Assembly: GCA_900767675.1 (NCBI GenBank)
Contig: CAAFZX010000044.1
Span: 124,001-188,000 of the forward strand
Source: an uncultured Collinsella sp.
GTDB lineage: Bacteria; Actinomycetota; Coriobacteriia; Coriobacteriales; Coriobacteriaceae
Direction: 5' to 3'
Length of the DNA: 64,000 nucleotides
Below are positions 33,241 through 41,631 of this stretch, in pieces (position 1 is the first letter of the stretch; every line of letters begins with the position of its first letter). The position numbers were made by a program, and so were the translations under genes. The notes below the pieces were generated by a model. The model ran no database searches. It was not told the DNA's origin and was given only the letters and a program-made list of their open reading frames with translations.

Positions 33241-33957
33241 ATGAATGTAGAAACTGCACAGCGGCTCGCCGACCTTCGCCGCAGCAAAGGCTTTAGCCAA
33301 GAAGGGCTGGCGCGAAAGCTGGGACTGTCGCGCCAGGCGGTCAGTAAATGGGAGCGCGCGGAGAGTTCGCCCGATACCGAGAACCTGATCTCGCTCGCCA
33401 AACTCTATGGCGTGAGTTTGGACGAGCTCCTCAATCCGAGCGATGAGATCGAGGATGATATCGAGTTTGAGAACGAGGACCGCGCCCGTCAGCGCGAGGC
33501 CGAGGCGGCGGAGCGCGCCCGTACCCATGAGGCGGCGGCACGCGCAACCGAGGCGGCAACACAGGCGAGTGATGCTGCGGCCAAGGCGGCGCAAGCGGCA
33601 AGCTGGAGCGCGCAGGCAGCTAATGCGGCGACGGCTCAGGTGACGGGTGCCGGTGCGACCAGCGTGACTCCGGTGAAGGGTCCGTTCCAGTCGTTTCCGT
33701 ACTGGGCCGTGTGCTGGCTGCTGTTCTTTTTGCTGATGTTCCTGTTTGGCGCCGGCCCCTTTGCCGCGCTGATTTTCTTTACGATTCCCATCTATCACTG
33801 GGTGGCACGTGCGCTCGATGGTGATTGGGCGCGCGGGGATATTCAGGTTGGTCCGGCATCGGCGACAGCTAGGGCTCAGGATGCTTCCCCTGCTGTTGAC
33901 GCTGACATGGCTGCCGCGACCACCGCTGAGCCGAGTGCCAAAGAAGGTGATGAATGA
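33241..33957 (+). CDS. XRE-family regulator with membrane anchor
   Basis: This 238-residue protein has an N-terminal XRE helix-turn-helix (SQEGLARKLGLSRQAVSKWE), a polar Ala/Glu-rich helical linker (residues 75-135), then one or two membrane helices (WAVCWLLFFLLMFLFGAGPF, ALIFFTIPIYHWV) and a disordered tail. Membrane-tethered XRE proteins of this form are common next to DUF4097 genes. AGGAGGAACC precedes the ATG. It overlaps the next gene by 4 nt, so the two are translated together and probably sense an envelope signal. Confidence 0.88.
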   Translation: MNVETAQRLADLRRSKGFSQEGLARKLGLSRQAVSKWERAESSPDTENLISLAKLYGVSLDELLNPSDEIEDDIEFENEDRARQREAEAAERARTHEAAARATEAATQASDAAAKAAQAASWSAQAANAATAQVTGAGATSVTPVKGPFQSFPYWAVCWLLFFLLMFLFGAGPFAALIFFTIPIYHWVARALDGDWARGDIQVGPASATARAQDASPAVDADMAAATTAEPSAKEGDE

Positions 33958-34853
33958 TGAGGCTCTCGCATGAGTCCAAGGTCCGCCTGGGCGTCGGTAT
34001 CGGAGCGTTCGTGCTCATCATCGGGCTTATCTTTGGCACTTCGCGGATATTGTTTCATTTTGATGGCCCGTGGGATCTCGACGATGTTGTATCCGGCTTG
34101 TCCGGTAGGGACGATGTGGTGGACGAGGGCGATCTTTTGGATGACGGTAACTATTCCGCTCAGCCTCAGCAGCTTTCGAGTACGACTTTTGATGCCGATA
34201 TGTTCCGCTACCTCGATTTCGATATCAATGCGGCTTCGGTGGACGTCAAGGTTGTTGATGGCAACAAGGCTCGCGTTATCGAGCGGGGGCGTGTTGCCAA
34301 GGGTATGGATGCCTCCAAGGCCGCGGCGCAACACATCGCATCCGTCGAGGACTCGACGCTCAAGGTTTCCCAGTTTGGAAGTGATGACGGTAAGGCAATC
34401 GATCGCTCGGTTACGGTTGAGCTGCCACGCCGTGTTGCCGAACATCTGAAGGGGATCAACGCGCACGTGGGCTCGGGTGATTTGCAGATTGCCGGTGTCA
34501 TCTGTGATGGTTTTGACCTTTTCCTGGGTGCGGGAGATGTAGAGTTTACGGGCAGCGTGACTGATGCGCTCAGTGCAGAGGTCGGTTCGGGCGATGTGAC
34601 GTTCGAGCTCTACCAGGCCCCCGCGAAGTCGATGAACGTAAGCGTGGACTCGGGCGATGTGGAGGTAACGGTTCCGAACTCTACGGGCTTTACGGCGAGC
34701 CTTACTCTGGGTAGCGGTGACTTCGAGAGCGATTTCCTTCCGGATAGCTACGACGACGAGGCGATTTCGAGCCTTGAGTTCGAGAATGGCGACAAGTCCG
34801 CCACGTATCGCTTTGCGGTTGGTTCGGGCGACATGTCGTTCAATCCGGAATGA
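33954..34853 (+). CDS. DUF4097 membrane-anchored beta-repeat protein
   Basis: This 299-residue protein has one N-terminal membrane helix (VGIGAFVLIIGLIFGTS) and an external domain of regular beta repeats marked by GSGDLQI, GAGDVEF, GSGDVTF, DSGDVEV and GSGDFES. This is the DUF4097 pattern, a right-handed beta structure. The start ATG overlaps the stop of the XRE gene (ATGA). DUF4097 proteins often accompany a membrane regulator; a role in envelope stress sensing is inferred from context. Confidence 0.85.
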   Translation: MMRLSHESKVRLGVGIGAFVLIIGLIFGTSRILFHFDGPWDLDDVVSGLSGRDDVVDEGDLLDDGNYSAQPQQLSSTTFDADMFRYLDFDINAASVDVKVVDGNKARVIERGRVAKGMDASKAAAQHIASVEDSTLKVSQFGSDDGKAIDRSVTVELPRRVAEHLKGINAHVGSGDLQIAGVICDGFDLFLGAGDVEFTGSVTDALSAEVGSGDVTFELYQAPAKSMNVSVDSGDVEVTVPNSTGFTASLTLGSGDFESDFLPDSYDDEAISSLEFENGDKSATYRFAVGSGDMSFNPE

Positions 34854-34906
34854 CGACGGCGGGCTAAGTCCGCAAACATAGATGCTTATACGCGCTGTTT
34901 GATGTA

Positions 34907-34939
34907 GGCGCCGAAGCCGAGATCGGCTCCGGCGCCTTT
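34907..34939 (+). terminator. Terminator after the DUF4097 gene
   Basis: GGCGCCG pairs with CGGCGCC around an inner AGCCG/CGGCT stem, followed by TTTGCCTTT. The elp3 start is 17 bp beyond, so elp3 probably starts from a promoter nearby or from read-through. Confidence 0.75.
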
Positions 34940-34956
34940 GCCTTTACAATGGGGGC

Positions 34957-36864
34957 ATGGAACAGATTATCTTGAACATACTCGAGGCTCTGCGTCGCGG
35001 CGAGACCGTGGACGACAAGGTGCTCGTCAAACTGATACATGCCGAGGCGCGCCGTGAGGGTGCCGACAAGCGCGATTTGGCCAAGCGTCGCCTGCTGCCG
35101 TTTTACCAGCGGGTGAAGCGCGAGGAGCCGGCTCGTTGGACGGCATGGAATGTCGACGCCGAGCTGGAGCGTCAACTGCTGCAGGTGCTACGCATGAAGC
35201 CTCGCCGCACGGCTTCGGGCGTGGCGACCATTACCGTCATCACCAAGCCTTGGCCGTGCTCGGGCGATTGCCTGTTTTGCCCCAACGACCTGCGTATGCC
35301 CAAAAGCTATCTGCATGCCGAGCCCGCGTGCGCCCGTGCGGAGCAAAATTGCTTCGATCCATATCTGCAGGTGAGCGCCCGTTTGACGGCGCTTTCGCAG
35401 ATGGGGCATGCGACCGATAAGATCGAGCTCATTGTGCTTGGCGGTACCTGGAGCGACTATCCGGAAGGCTATCAGACATGGTTTATGTCGGAGCTTTTCC
35501 GTGCGCTCAATGACGATGCCGTCGCCGGCGTGGCGGCAAACCCCATGTTGGCGCGTCCGGGCATCAGTCGTGCCGAGGCGGGGCGCCTGCTCGATGACGC
35601 TCCCGCCGATGCCCTGCCGCCGGTGGTAGCGGAGCGCCGCGAGCGCTATCGGGCTGCCGGCATTGCGACAGACGAGGTCGAGCTTGCTGCCGGCGTTGCC
35701 GACGAGCAAGGGCGTGTGGATGCTGCCGTGGGCGGCTATAACCGCGCGGTGCGTCGTCTGTACGGTTCCGGTACGCCGTGGGGCGAGGTTGCCGAGTGGC
35801 AAACGGCAACGATGGAGGAGCTCGAGCGTCAGCAGCGCATCAACGAGACGGCGAAGCATCGCGTGGTGGGGCTCGTTATCGAGACACGCCCCGATGCCGT
35901 AACACCGCAAGCCCTCGCGCTCATTCGCCGCCTGGGCTGCACCAAGATTCAGATGGGTATCCAGAGCCTCGACCAGCACCTGCTCGATATCAACGAGCGT
36001 CGCATTTCGGTGGCGCAAATCGAGCGGGCGTTTTCGCTTGCGCGCCTGTTTGGCTTTAAGATCCACGCGCATTTTATGCTCAACTTGCTGGGCGCCACGC
36101 CCGAGGGGGACAAGCGCGACTACGAACGCTTTATGACCGAACGGGCCTTCATGCCCGACGAGGTTAAAGTCTATCCGTGTGCACTCATCGAGGGCTCGCG
36201 TCTGGTGGGCTGCTACGAGCGTGGCGAGTGGCGCCCCTATACCGAGGAAGAGCTGCTCAATGTGCTGGCCGACGACATCGTGGTGACGCCGGCGTTCTGC
36301 CGCATCAGCCGCATGATTCGTGACTTTAGCTCCGACGACATCATGGTGGGCAACAAGAAGCCCAACCTGCGTCAGCTCGTCGAAAACCGCCTAGCTGCTC
36401 GGGGTGACGGTGCGACGGTGCGTGAGATTCGCTATCGCGAGATCAGCACGGCGGGTGCCGACCTGGACGAGTTGACCCTTGACGAGGAAGTGGCGTACGA
36501 GACGCCGGTGACGCGGGAACGCTTTTTGCAGTGGGTGACGCCGCAGGGCAAGATCGCAGGCTTTTTGCGGTTGTCGCTGCCCGACCATTCGTTTGTTGCT
36601 GCGCATGCGGACGAGTTGCCGACGACGCCGGACGAGGCGATGATTCGCGAGGTACACGTGTATGGCATGGCGGCACGCGTGGGCGACCAGGGCCAGGCGG
36701 CGCAGCATCACGGGTTGGGGCGTTTGCTCGTAGAGCGTGCGTGCGAGATTGCCCGGGATGCGGGTTATGCGCGTATCAACGTGATTAGCGCGATTGGCAC
36801 ACGCGAGTACTATCGCCATCTTGGATTTTATGACCATGGCCTTTATCTGCAAAAGGAGCTCTAG
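34957..36864 (+). CDS. elp3: Elp3-family tRNA wobble-uridine modifying enzyme (radical SAM + GNAT)
   Basis: This 635-residue protein has the two Elp3 domains. The radical SAM part has CSGDCLFC (Cys101, 105, 108), LIVLGGTWSDYP and VIETRPDAVTP. The C-terminal acetyltransferase part has HHGLGRLLVERACEIARD and VISAIGTREYYRHLGF. Elp3 alone, without other Elongator subunits, can form 5-carboxymethyl-type groups on tRNA uridine 34 using acetyl-CoA in bacteria and archaea. The start follows GGGGG only 1 nt away, a weak SD. A spermidine-synthase-like gene follows directly, and a Trm9-like methyltransferase gene lies upstream on the other strand. Confidence 0.92.
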   Translation: MEQIILNILEALRRGETVDDKVLVKLIHAEARREGADKRDLAKRRLLPFYQRVKREEPARWTAWNVDAELERQLLQVLRMKPRRTASGVATITVITKPWPCSGDCLFCPNDLRMPKSYLHAEPACARAEQNCFDPYLQVSARLTALSQMGHATDKIELIVLGGTWSDYPEGYQTWFMSELFRALNDDAVAGVAANPMLARPGISRAEAGRLLDDAPADALPPVVAERRERYRAAGIATDEVELAAGVADEQGRVDAAVGGYNRAVRRLYGSGTPWGEVAEWQTATMEELERQQRINETAKHRVVGLVIETRPDAVTPQALALIRRLGCTKIQMGIQSLDQHLLDINERRISVAQIERAFSLARLFGFKIHAHFMLNLLGATPEGDKRDYERFMTERAFMPDEVKVYPCALIEGSRLVGCYERGEWRPYTEEELLNVLADDIVVTPAFCRISRMIRDFSSDDIMVGNKKPNLRQLVENRLAARGDGATVREIRYREISTAGADLDELTLDEEVAYETPVTRERFLQWVTPQGKIAGFLRLSLPDHSFVAAHADELPTTPDEAMIREVHVYGMAARVGDQGQAAQHHGLGRLLVERACEIARDAGYARINVISAIGTREYYRHLGFYDHGLYLQKEL

Positions 36865-37740
36865 ATGAACAAGCCGAGTGTTTCCGCTGGCGTTGTTGCC
36901 GGCGTTGCCCTGGGAGCTGCGGCGCTTGGTGCGGCCGCCGTCGCTGTTCGCGCTGCCTGTTTGCAGGTCGCACGTACCCGCAACGGGTTGGCGCGTGTGA
37001 AGCGTGTGCACGACGAGAGCGGTGACGAGGTCCGCGTGCTCGTGCAGGGCGGCGTCTACCAAAGCGCGAGCTATGTTGGCGATCGTTGGGCGGAGCCGGT
37101 CTTTGCGTACTATCGTGCATTCGACGATGTGTTTGAGGCCGAGGACGCAATGCGTGATGCTTACGGGCATGGTATCGACCGTATGCTCATGCTGGGCGGC
37201 GGCGGGTTTGCCTATCCAAAGTTTGCGCTGATGTCGCACGAGAGCTTGCGCATGGACGTCATTGAGTACGATGCCGAGATTACGCGCCTGGCGCGCCGTT
37301 GGTTCTACCTGGACGAGCTGGAGCGCACGGTGGGCGATCGCCTGCGAGTGATTACCGCTGAGGCTCGCTCGTACCTGGGCGTGACGAGCGTGGGCCATCG
37401 TCGCTACGACGTGGTCGTGAGCGATTGCTTTGGCGGTGACGAGCCCGTGCGCGAGCTGGCGACGGTTGAGGCGTTGCGTTTGGTGCGAGGCAGCCTGAAC
37501 CCCGGGGGTATCTACGTGGCCAATATCGTGAGCGCAAGCGAGGGGAGCGATGTGTCGTTCCTGCGCGACTGCGCTGCCACGGCACTCGAGGTGTTCGACC
37601 ACGCTTGGGTGGTGCCATGTGGCGATGCGGAGTTTGGCGGCGAGGAAAACTACCTGCTCATCGCCAGCGACGGCGACTACGCCTTTGCCGAAGCCGTGCC
37701 CTTCGATGCCGACTTCCTCGGCACTGCTCTCCACGACTAG
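36865..37740 (+). CDS. Spermidine-synthase-like methyltransferase-fold protein
   Basis: This 291-residue protein has an N-terminal hydrophobic helix (residues 8-32), then a Rossmann fold like polyamine synthases: MLMLGGGGFAYPK, MDVIEYDAEITRLARRWF, YDVVVSDCFGGDEP. Such proteins are often called fused or orphan spermidine synthases; the aminopropyl-transfer residues are not clear and the substrate is unknown. The helix suggests membrane attachment. The ATG comes directly after the elp3 stop, with AAGGAG inside the elp3 end, so it is translationally linked to elp3. Confidence 0.8.
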   Translation: MNKPSVSAGVVAGVALGAAALGAAAVAVRAACLQVARTRNGLARVKRVHDESGDEVRVLVQGGVYQSASYVGDRWAEPVFAYYRAFDDVFEAEDAMRDAYGHGIDRMLMLGGGGFAYPKFALMSHESLRMDVIEYDAEITRLARRWFYLDELERTVGDRLRVITAEARSYLGVTSVGHRRYDVVVSDCFGGDEPVRELATVEALRLVRGSLNPGGIYVANIVSASEGSDVSFLRDCAATALEVFDHAWVVPCGDAEFGGEENYLLIASDGDYAFAEAVPFDADFLGTALHD

Positions 37741-37765
37741 CCTATTGGGAATAGTCAGTCCCGTC

Positions 37766-40210
37766 TTATGTGTGGTCGCGCCAGCTGAGGACGCGCTGCT
37801 TCATACCATCGATGTCGAGCACGCCTTCGGCAAAGCCCTTGCGTACGAGCTCTTCGGGAACGTACTCGTCGTAGCGATCAAAATAAGGCACCTCACCGGG
37901 ATAGACGAGCTCGATGGGGTCGAAGTCCTTCTCGGCCTCGGCGGCGAGCACCTCAAAGAACGTCTCCTCGTCGGCCTTCATCTTAAACTGCATAAAGTAC
38001 GGGCGCGACGGATCGAGCCCTCGAAGGCCCAGCTCCGCGGCACATTTAATCTTGAGCATGCGCTCGAGCGCCAAAAAGGCGTAGCTGCCCAGCCAGGGGA
38101 AGAGCACCCAAGTGTCGCCGCCCAGGTTGATGAGCGGCTTGGTTCCCGCGCCCGAAATCTCGGCCGTATGACGAGCCTGCGCCAAGCGGGCCCGCGCGTT
38201 GCCCATAAGGTACGGATATGTCGCATGCTCGTTGAGCGCCTTGCGCATGCGCTCGAGTACGTGTGTATTGATGTCACCGGGGCAGTCGCCAAAGTAGGCC
38301 GGCACCCGGCCCTTGACCTGCGTGGCAAATACGGTGTGGCGCTTCCAGTCCACTTCCTCGACAATCCAGCAATGGCCGGCGATGGCAATGCGCTCACCGG
38401 GCGGGGGCGGATTGACGATCGTGCCCAGCTCGGACGATTCGCTGCGAACGGTAAACTCCTCGTTTTCCTGGAACACAGCGTAGAACTTAAAGTTGTTGAT
38501 GATGCGCTCGCCCGCGAGACCCACGATGAGCCCACCGCCCTCGGTGACCTGGATGTGGTCGATCTTGATGAGGTGGCGCAGCAGTATGCGATAGTCATCG
38601 GCCGAGACGCGGTGGAAATAGCTGAGCGTGAGCACACGCTGAGCAAGCTCGGCCGGTGTGAGCTCGCCGGTGCTGGCGAGCGTCGACATGGTCTGGTGAT
38701 AGAGCAAACTGTAGGGGAGTCGATCGAGCTCGGGCGGCTCGACCCACTTTTCTTCGCGATAGAGTTGTACGAGCGCGATGCCCTGCAGGAGCTTCCAGGG
38801 TATCGTTTCGGGCATCATCGTGCGCGGTTCGGGCTCCTCCTCGCGCATGACAAACCACATCTCGGGCGGAAGATCGCGGCGGCCTGTGCGCCCCATGCGC
38901 TGCAAAAAGGAGCTGACGGTAAACGGTGCATCGATCTGGAACGCGCGCTCCAGGCGACCGATATCAATGCCGAGTTCCAGCGTGGAGGTGGTGACGGTTG
39001 TCTGTGCCTGTTCCTCGTCGCGCATGAGCTCCTCGGCGGTCTCGCGTAGCGATGCCGAGAGGTTGCCATGATGGATGAGGAAGCGGTCTGGCTCGTGCCG
39101 GTTTTCACAGTAGCTGCGCAACATGGAACACACGGCCTCTGCCTCCTCGCGCGAGTTGGCAAAGACCAGGCACTTGCGGCCGCGGGTATGTTCAAAGATG
39201 TAGCCCATGCCGGGGTCGGCGTTGTCGGGTGCGGTGTCGGTGGGGTTGAGCAGCGCCTGTTCGGTTGCCTGCGGGATGTCGACTTCGCCCTCGGGGGCCG
39301 AGGAAGTGCGACGGTCCTTGTGGGCAGCCTTGCCCCGTGCCTGCTCGCGACGTTGGCGCCGTTCCTCCTGTGTGAGTTGCCCGCTATGACGCATGTCTTG
39401 GGTGCTGACGGGCAGTGCCGCGGGTGGTGCCGCCTCAATGCGCTCGCATGCGAGCACTTCGGCCTCTTGAGGACCCATGCTCTCGAATCCCCGCTGCTGC
39501 GCCTGGGGACCCGAGTTGTAGAAGTGCTCCATGGAGATACGCCACACGCGGCGCGGCTCCTCAAAGCGGGGGATGACGCAGTCGCGTCCCGTCCCCTGCG
39601 ACAGGAAGGCACCCGTGCGTTCCGGGTCCCCGATGGTGGCCGAAAGGCCAATGCGGCGGGGCTGAACGCCCGCCATGCGCGAGAGGCGTTCGATAAGGCA
39701 GAGTGTCTGCCCGCCGCGGTCACCGCGCATGAGCGAGTGGACCTCGTCGATGACCACATAGCGCAGGTCGCAGAACATGCGCGGGATTGCCATGTGCTTG
39801 TGGATCAGGAGTGCCTCGAGTGATTCGGGCGTAATCTGTAGGATACCGCTCGGCTTTTTGATGAGCTTTGCCTTGTGCGACTGCGAGACATCTCCGTGCC
39901 AGTGCCAGACGGGGATATCGGCCTCTTCGCACAGATCGTTGAGGCGAACGAACTGGTCGTTGATGAGTGCTTTGAGGGGGCCAATGTAGAGGGCGCCCAC
40001 GCTCGCGGGCGGGTTCTCCCAAAACTCGGTCAGGATGGGAAAGAAGGCCGCCTCAGTTTTGCCAGATGCCGTGGATGCCGTCAGGAGCACATTGTTTTGC
40101 GTGTTGAAGATGGCATCTGCCGCCGCAACTTGGATGGAGCGCAGGCTCTCCCAATCGTGGGAATAAATGAAATCCTGGATAAACGGGGCATAGCGGTCAA
40201 AAGCGTTCAC
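37766..40210 (-). CDS. Lhr-like DEAD/DEAH helicase of the TerB_N/BrxD operon
   Basis: This 814-residue superfamily II helicase has TASTASGKTEA (Walker A, Lys51), GPLKALINDQ (Ia), VIDEVHSL (motif II), LSATIGDP (III) and QRMGRTGRRD (VI), with a long C-terminal domain in Lhr style. A polar insert (around residues 270-340) separates the two RecA folds. The GTG at 40210 has AGGAGG 4 nt before it. A longer frame to 40273 lacks an SD. It is last in the operon after the ATPase gene, with a palindromic repeat in the gap. It probably remodels DNA in a defence or repair process with its two partners. Confidence 0.9.
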   Translation of the reverse strand: MNAFDRYAPFIQDFIYSHDWESLRSIQVAAADAIFNTQNNVLLTASTASGKTEAAFFPILTEFWENPPASVGALYIGPLKALINDQFVRLNDLCEEADIPVWHWHGDVSQSHKAKLIKKPSGILQITPESLEALLIHKHMAIPRMFCDLRYVVIDEVHSLMRGDRGGQTLCLIERLSRMAGVQPRRIGLSATIGDPERTGAFLSQGTGRDCVIPRFEEPRRVWRISMEHFYNSGPQAQQRGFESMGPQEAEVLACERIEAAPPAALPVSTQDMRHSGQLTQEERRQRREQARGKAAHKDRRTSSAPEGEVDIPQATEQALLNPTDTAPDNADPGMGYIFEHTRGRKCLVFANSREEAEAVCSMLRSYCENRHEPDRFLIHHGNLSASLRETAEELMRDEEQAQTTVTTSTLELGIDIGRLERAFQIDAPFTVSSFLQRMGRTGRRDLPPEMWFVMREEEPEPRTMMPETIPWKLLQGIALVQLYREEKWVEPPELDRLPYSLLYHQTMSTLASTGELTPAELAQRVLTLSYFHRVSADDYRILLRHLIKIDHIQVTEGGGLIVGLAGERIINNFKFYAVFQENEEFTVRSESSELGTIVNPPPPGERIAIAGHCWIVEEVDWKRHTVFATQVKGRVPAYFGDCPGDINTHVLERMRKALNEHATYPYLMGNARARLAQARHTAEISGAGTKPLINLGGDTWVLFPWLGSYAFLALERMLKIKCAAELGLRGLDPSRPYFMQFKMKADEETFFEVLAAEAEKDFDPIELVYPGEVPYFDRYDEYVPEELVRKGFAEGVLDIDGMKQRVLSWRDHT

Positions 40211-40291
40211 GGGACCTCCTCTCATCAACGGGCTGATCAACGCAACGGGCAACGGCTCGATATCTTGCAACATCGGCGTTTTCCCAGATAA

Positions 40292-40328
40292 AACCTGCCA
40301 AAATAAACCTGTCCCTTTTTGGCAGGTT
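40292..40328. repeat. Palindrome of the GGGACAGG type at the ATPase gene end
   Basis: AACCTGCCAAAA and its exact complement (12 bp) enclose TAAACCTGTCCCT, the reverse of the GGGACAGG loop seen elsewhere. The TAA stop of the ATPase gene (reverse strand, 40329-40327) overlaps its right arm. Confidence 0.75.
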
Positions 40329-41631
40329 AGATGGTGAACTCGGCGAAGTTGCGGTCGCCGCCTGCGGCGCCGGTGTCGTCTGTTGCGGCTGCCAGCGCCA
40401 GCGCGTCGCCACCGACGCTTTGCAGTAACTCGGCCACGTTAGCATCTGGGTTTTGACACAGGATATCGAGCAGTTCGATAAAGTCGCGGATGACCTCGCG
40501 GGGCGTCAGATGCGTGTCGGCCCCCACGCGGCCAAACTCAATCTTGAGGAAGTCCACCAAGTCGTTCTCGGTAAGCGTGGGCGTCCAGCCAAAGTAGCCG
40601 GCGTGAATTTGCATGAGCTTTTCGATGAGCACCAGCAGCTCCTCGTAGGTGAGCGGCTGCAGGCGGATGATGGGCGCGAGCATGTCTTTGAGATCGTCGC
40701 GCGCAAAACGGCCCTGAGCGAGACGGCTCCGAAGGGCCTCGTAGGAAAAGACGCCGCGGCGGCGGTCCTCGATAGAGGTCGGCGTGCCGCCCATGATCAC
40801 GCCCAGGTACTGCGCTTTGCCCTGGAGCGTGTCGTTGTACATGGTCAGGATCTTCTCGTAGTTATATTGGCGCGTGATCGCGTTGGGAATCTTGTACAGA
40901 TTCACGAGCTCGTCGATGAGCACCAGCATGCCCTTGTAGCCGCTGCAGACCAAAAAGCGCGCAATGAGCTTAACGTAGTCGTACCAGTCGTCGTCGCTGA
41001 TGATGGTCGAGGAGCCTAGTTCGGCGCGCGCCTCGCTCTTGGTGCGGTACTCGCCGCGAATCCATTTGGTCACGCGGCTCATGGCGTCTTCGTCACCCTC
41101 CGAGACGGCCGTGCGATAACGGCGGAGCATGCGGACAAAGTCAAAGCCGTGGACCATCTCCTCGAGCGGGGCCAGTTGGGCATTAACGGCAGACTCATCG
41201 GCGTCGGCACACGAGGCGACCCAGCGATCCAGGATAAGGTTGAGCGCGCCGCCCTCGGGGCGCGTCTTGGTCGATATGTTGCGGATGAGCTCGCGATAGG
41301 TGGCAAGGCCCTGGCCCTGGCCGCCCTGTAGACGGCGTTCGGGGGAAAGGTCGGCATCGGCGACCACAAAGCCCTCGCCCATGGCATGTGTTCGGATGGT
41401 CTGGAGCAAAAAGCTCTTGCCGGCGCCGTAGCGACCGACTAGAAAACGGAAGCTTGCGCCGCCATCGGCGATGAGGCTCAGATCGGTGAGCAGAGCACGG
41501 ATCTCGATCTCTCGCCCCACGGTGATATAGGGAAGGCCAATGCGCGGGACAACGCCGCCCTTGAGCGAGTTGAGAATGACGGCGGCGACGCGCTTGGGCA
41601 CACGGGGTGCTGCGGATGCGGTATCACTCAT
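40327..41631 (-). CDS. BrxD-like P-loop ATPase (DUF2791)
   Basis: This 434-residue AAA-type ATPase has GRYGAGKS (Walker A, residues 66-73) and GMLVLIDELVNLYK (Walker B, Asp240-Glu241), followed by VIMGGTPTSIEDRRRGVFSYEALR, a block typical of DUF2791/BREX ATP-binding proteins. BrxD works with a helicase in type 2 BREX phage defence. Here the partners are a TerB_N protein and an Lhr-like helicase, and no methylase or PglZ gene is present, so it is not BREX. It overlaps the TerB_N gene by 8 nt, which means translational coupling. Confidence 0.88.
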   Translation of the reverse strand: MSDTASAAPRVPKRVAAVILNSLKGGVVPRIGLPYITVGREIEIRALLTDLSLIADGGASFRFLVGRYGAGKSFLLQTIRTHAMGEGFVVADADLSPERRLQGGQGQGLATYRELIRNISTKTRPEGGALNLILDRWVASCADADESAVNAQLAPLEEMVHGFDFVRMLRRYRTAVSEGDEDAMSRVTKWIRGEYRTKSEARAELGSSTIISDDDWYDYVKLIARFLVCSGYKGMLVLIDELVNLYKIPNAITRQYNYEKILTMYNDTLQGKAQYLGVIMGGTPTSIEDRRRGVFSYEALRSRLAQGRFARDDLKDMLAPIIRLQPLTYEELLVLIEKLMQIHAGYFGWTPTLTENDLVDFLKIEFGRVGADTHLTPREVIRDFIELLDILCQNPDANVAELLQSVGGDALALAAATDDTGAAGGDRNFAEFTI

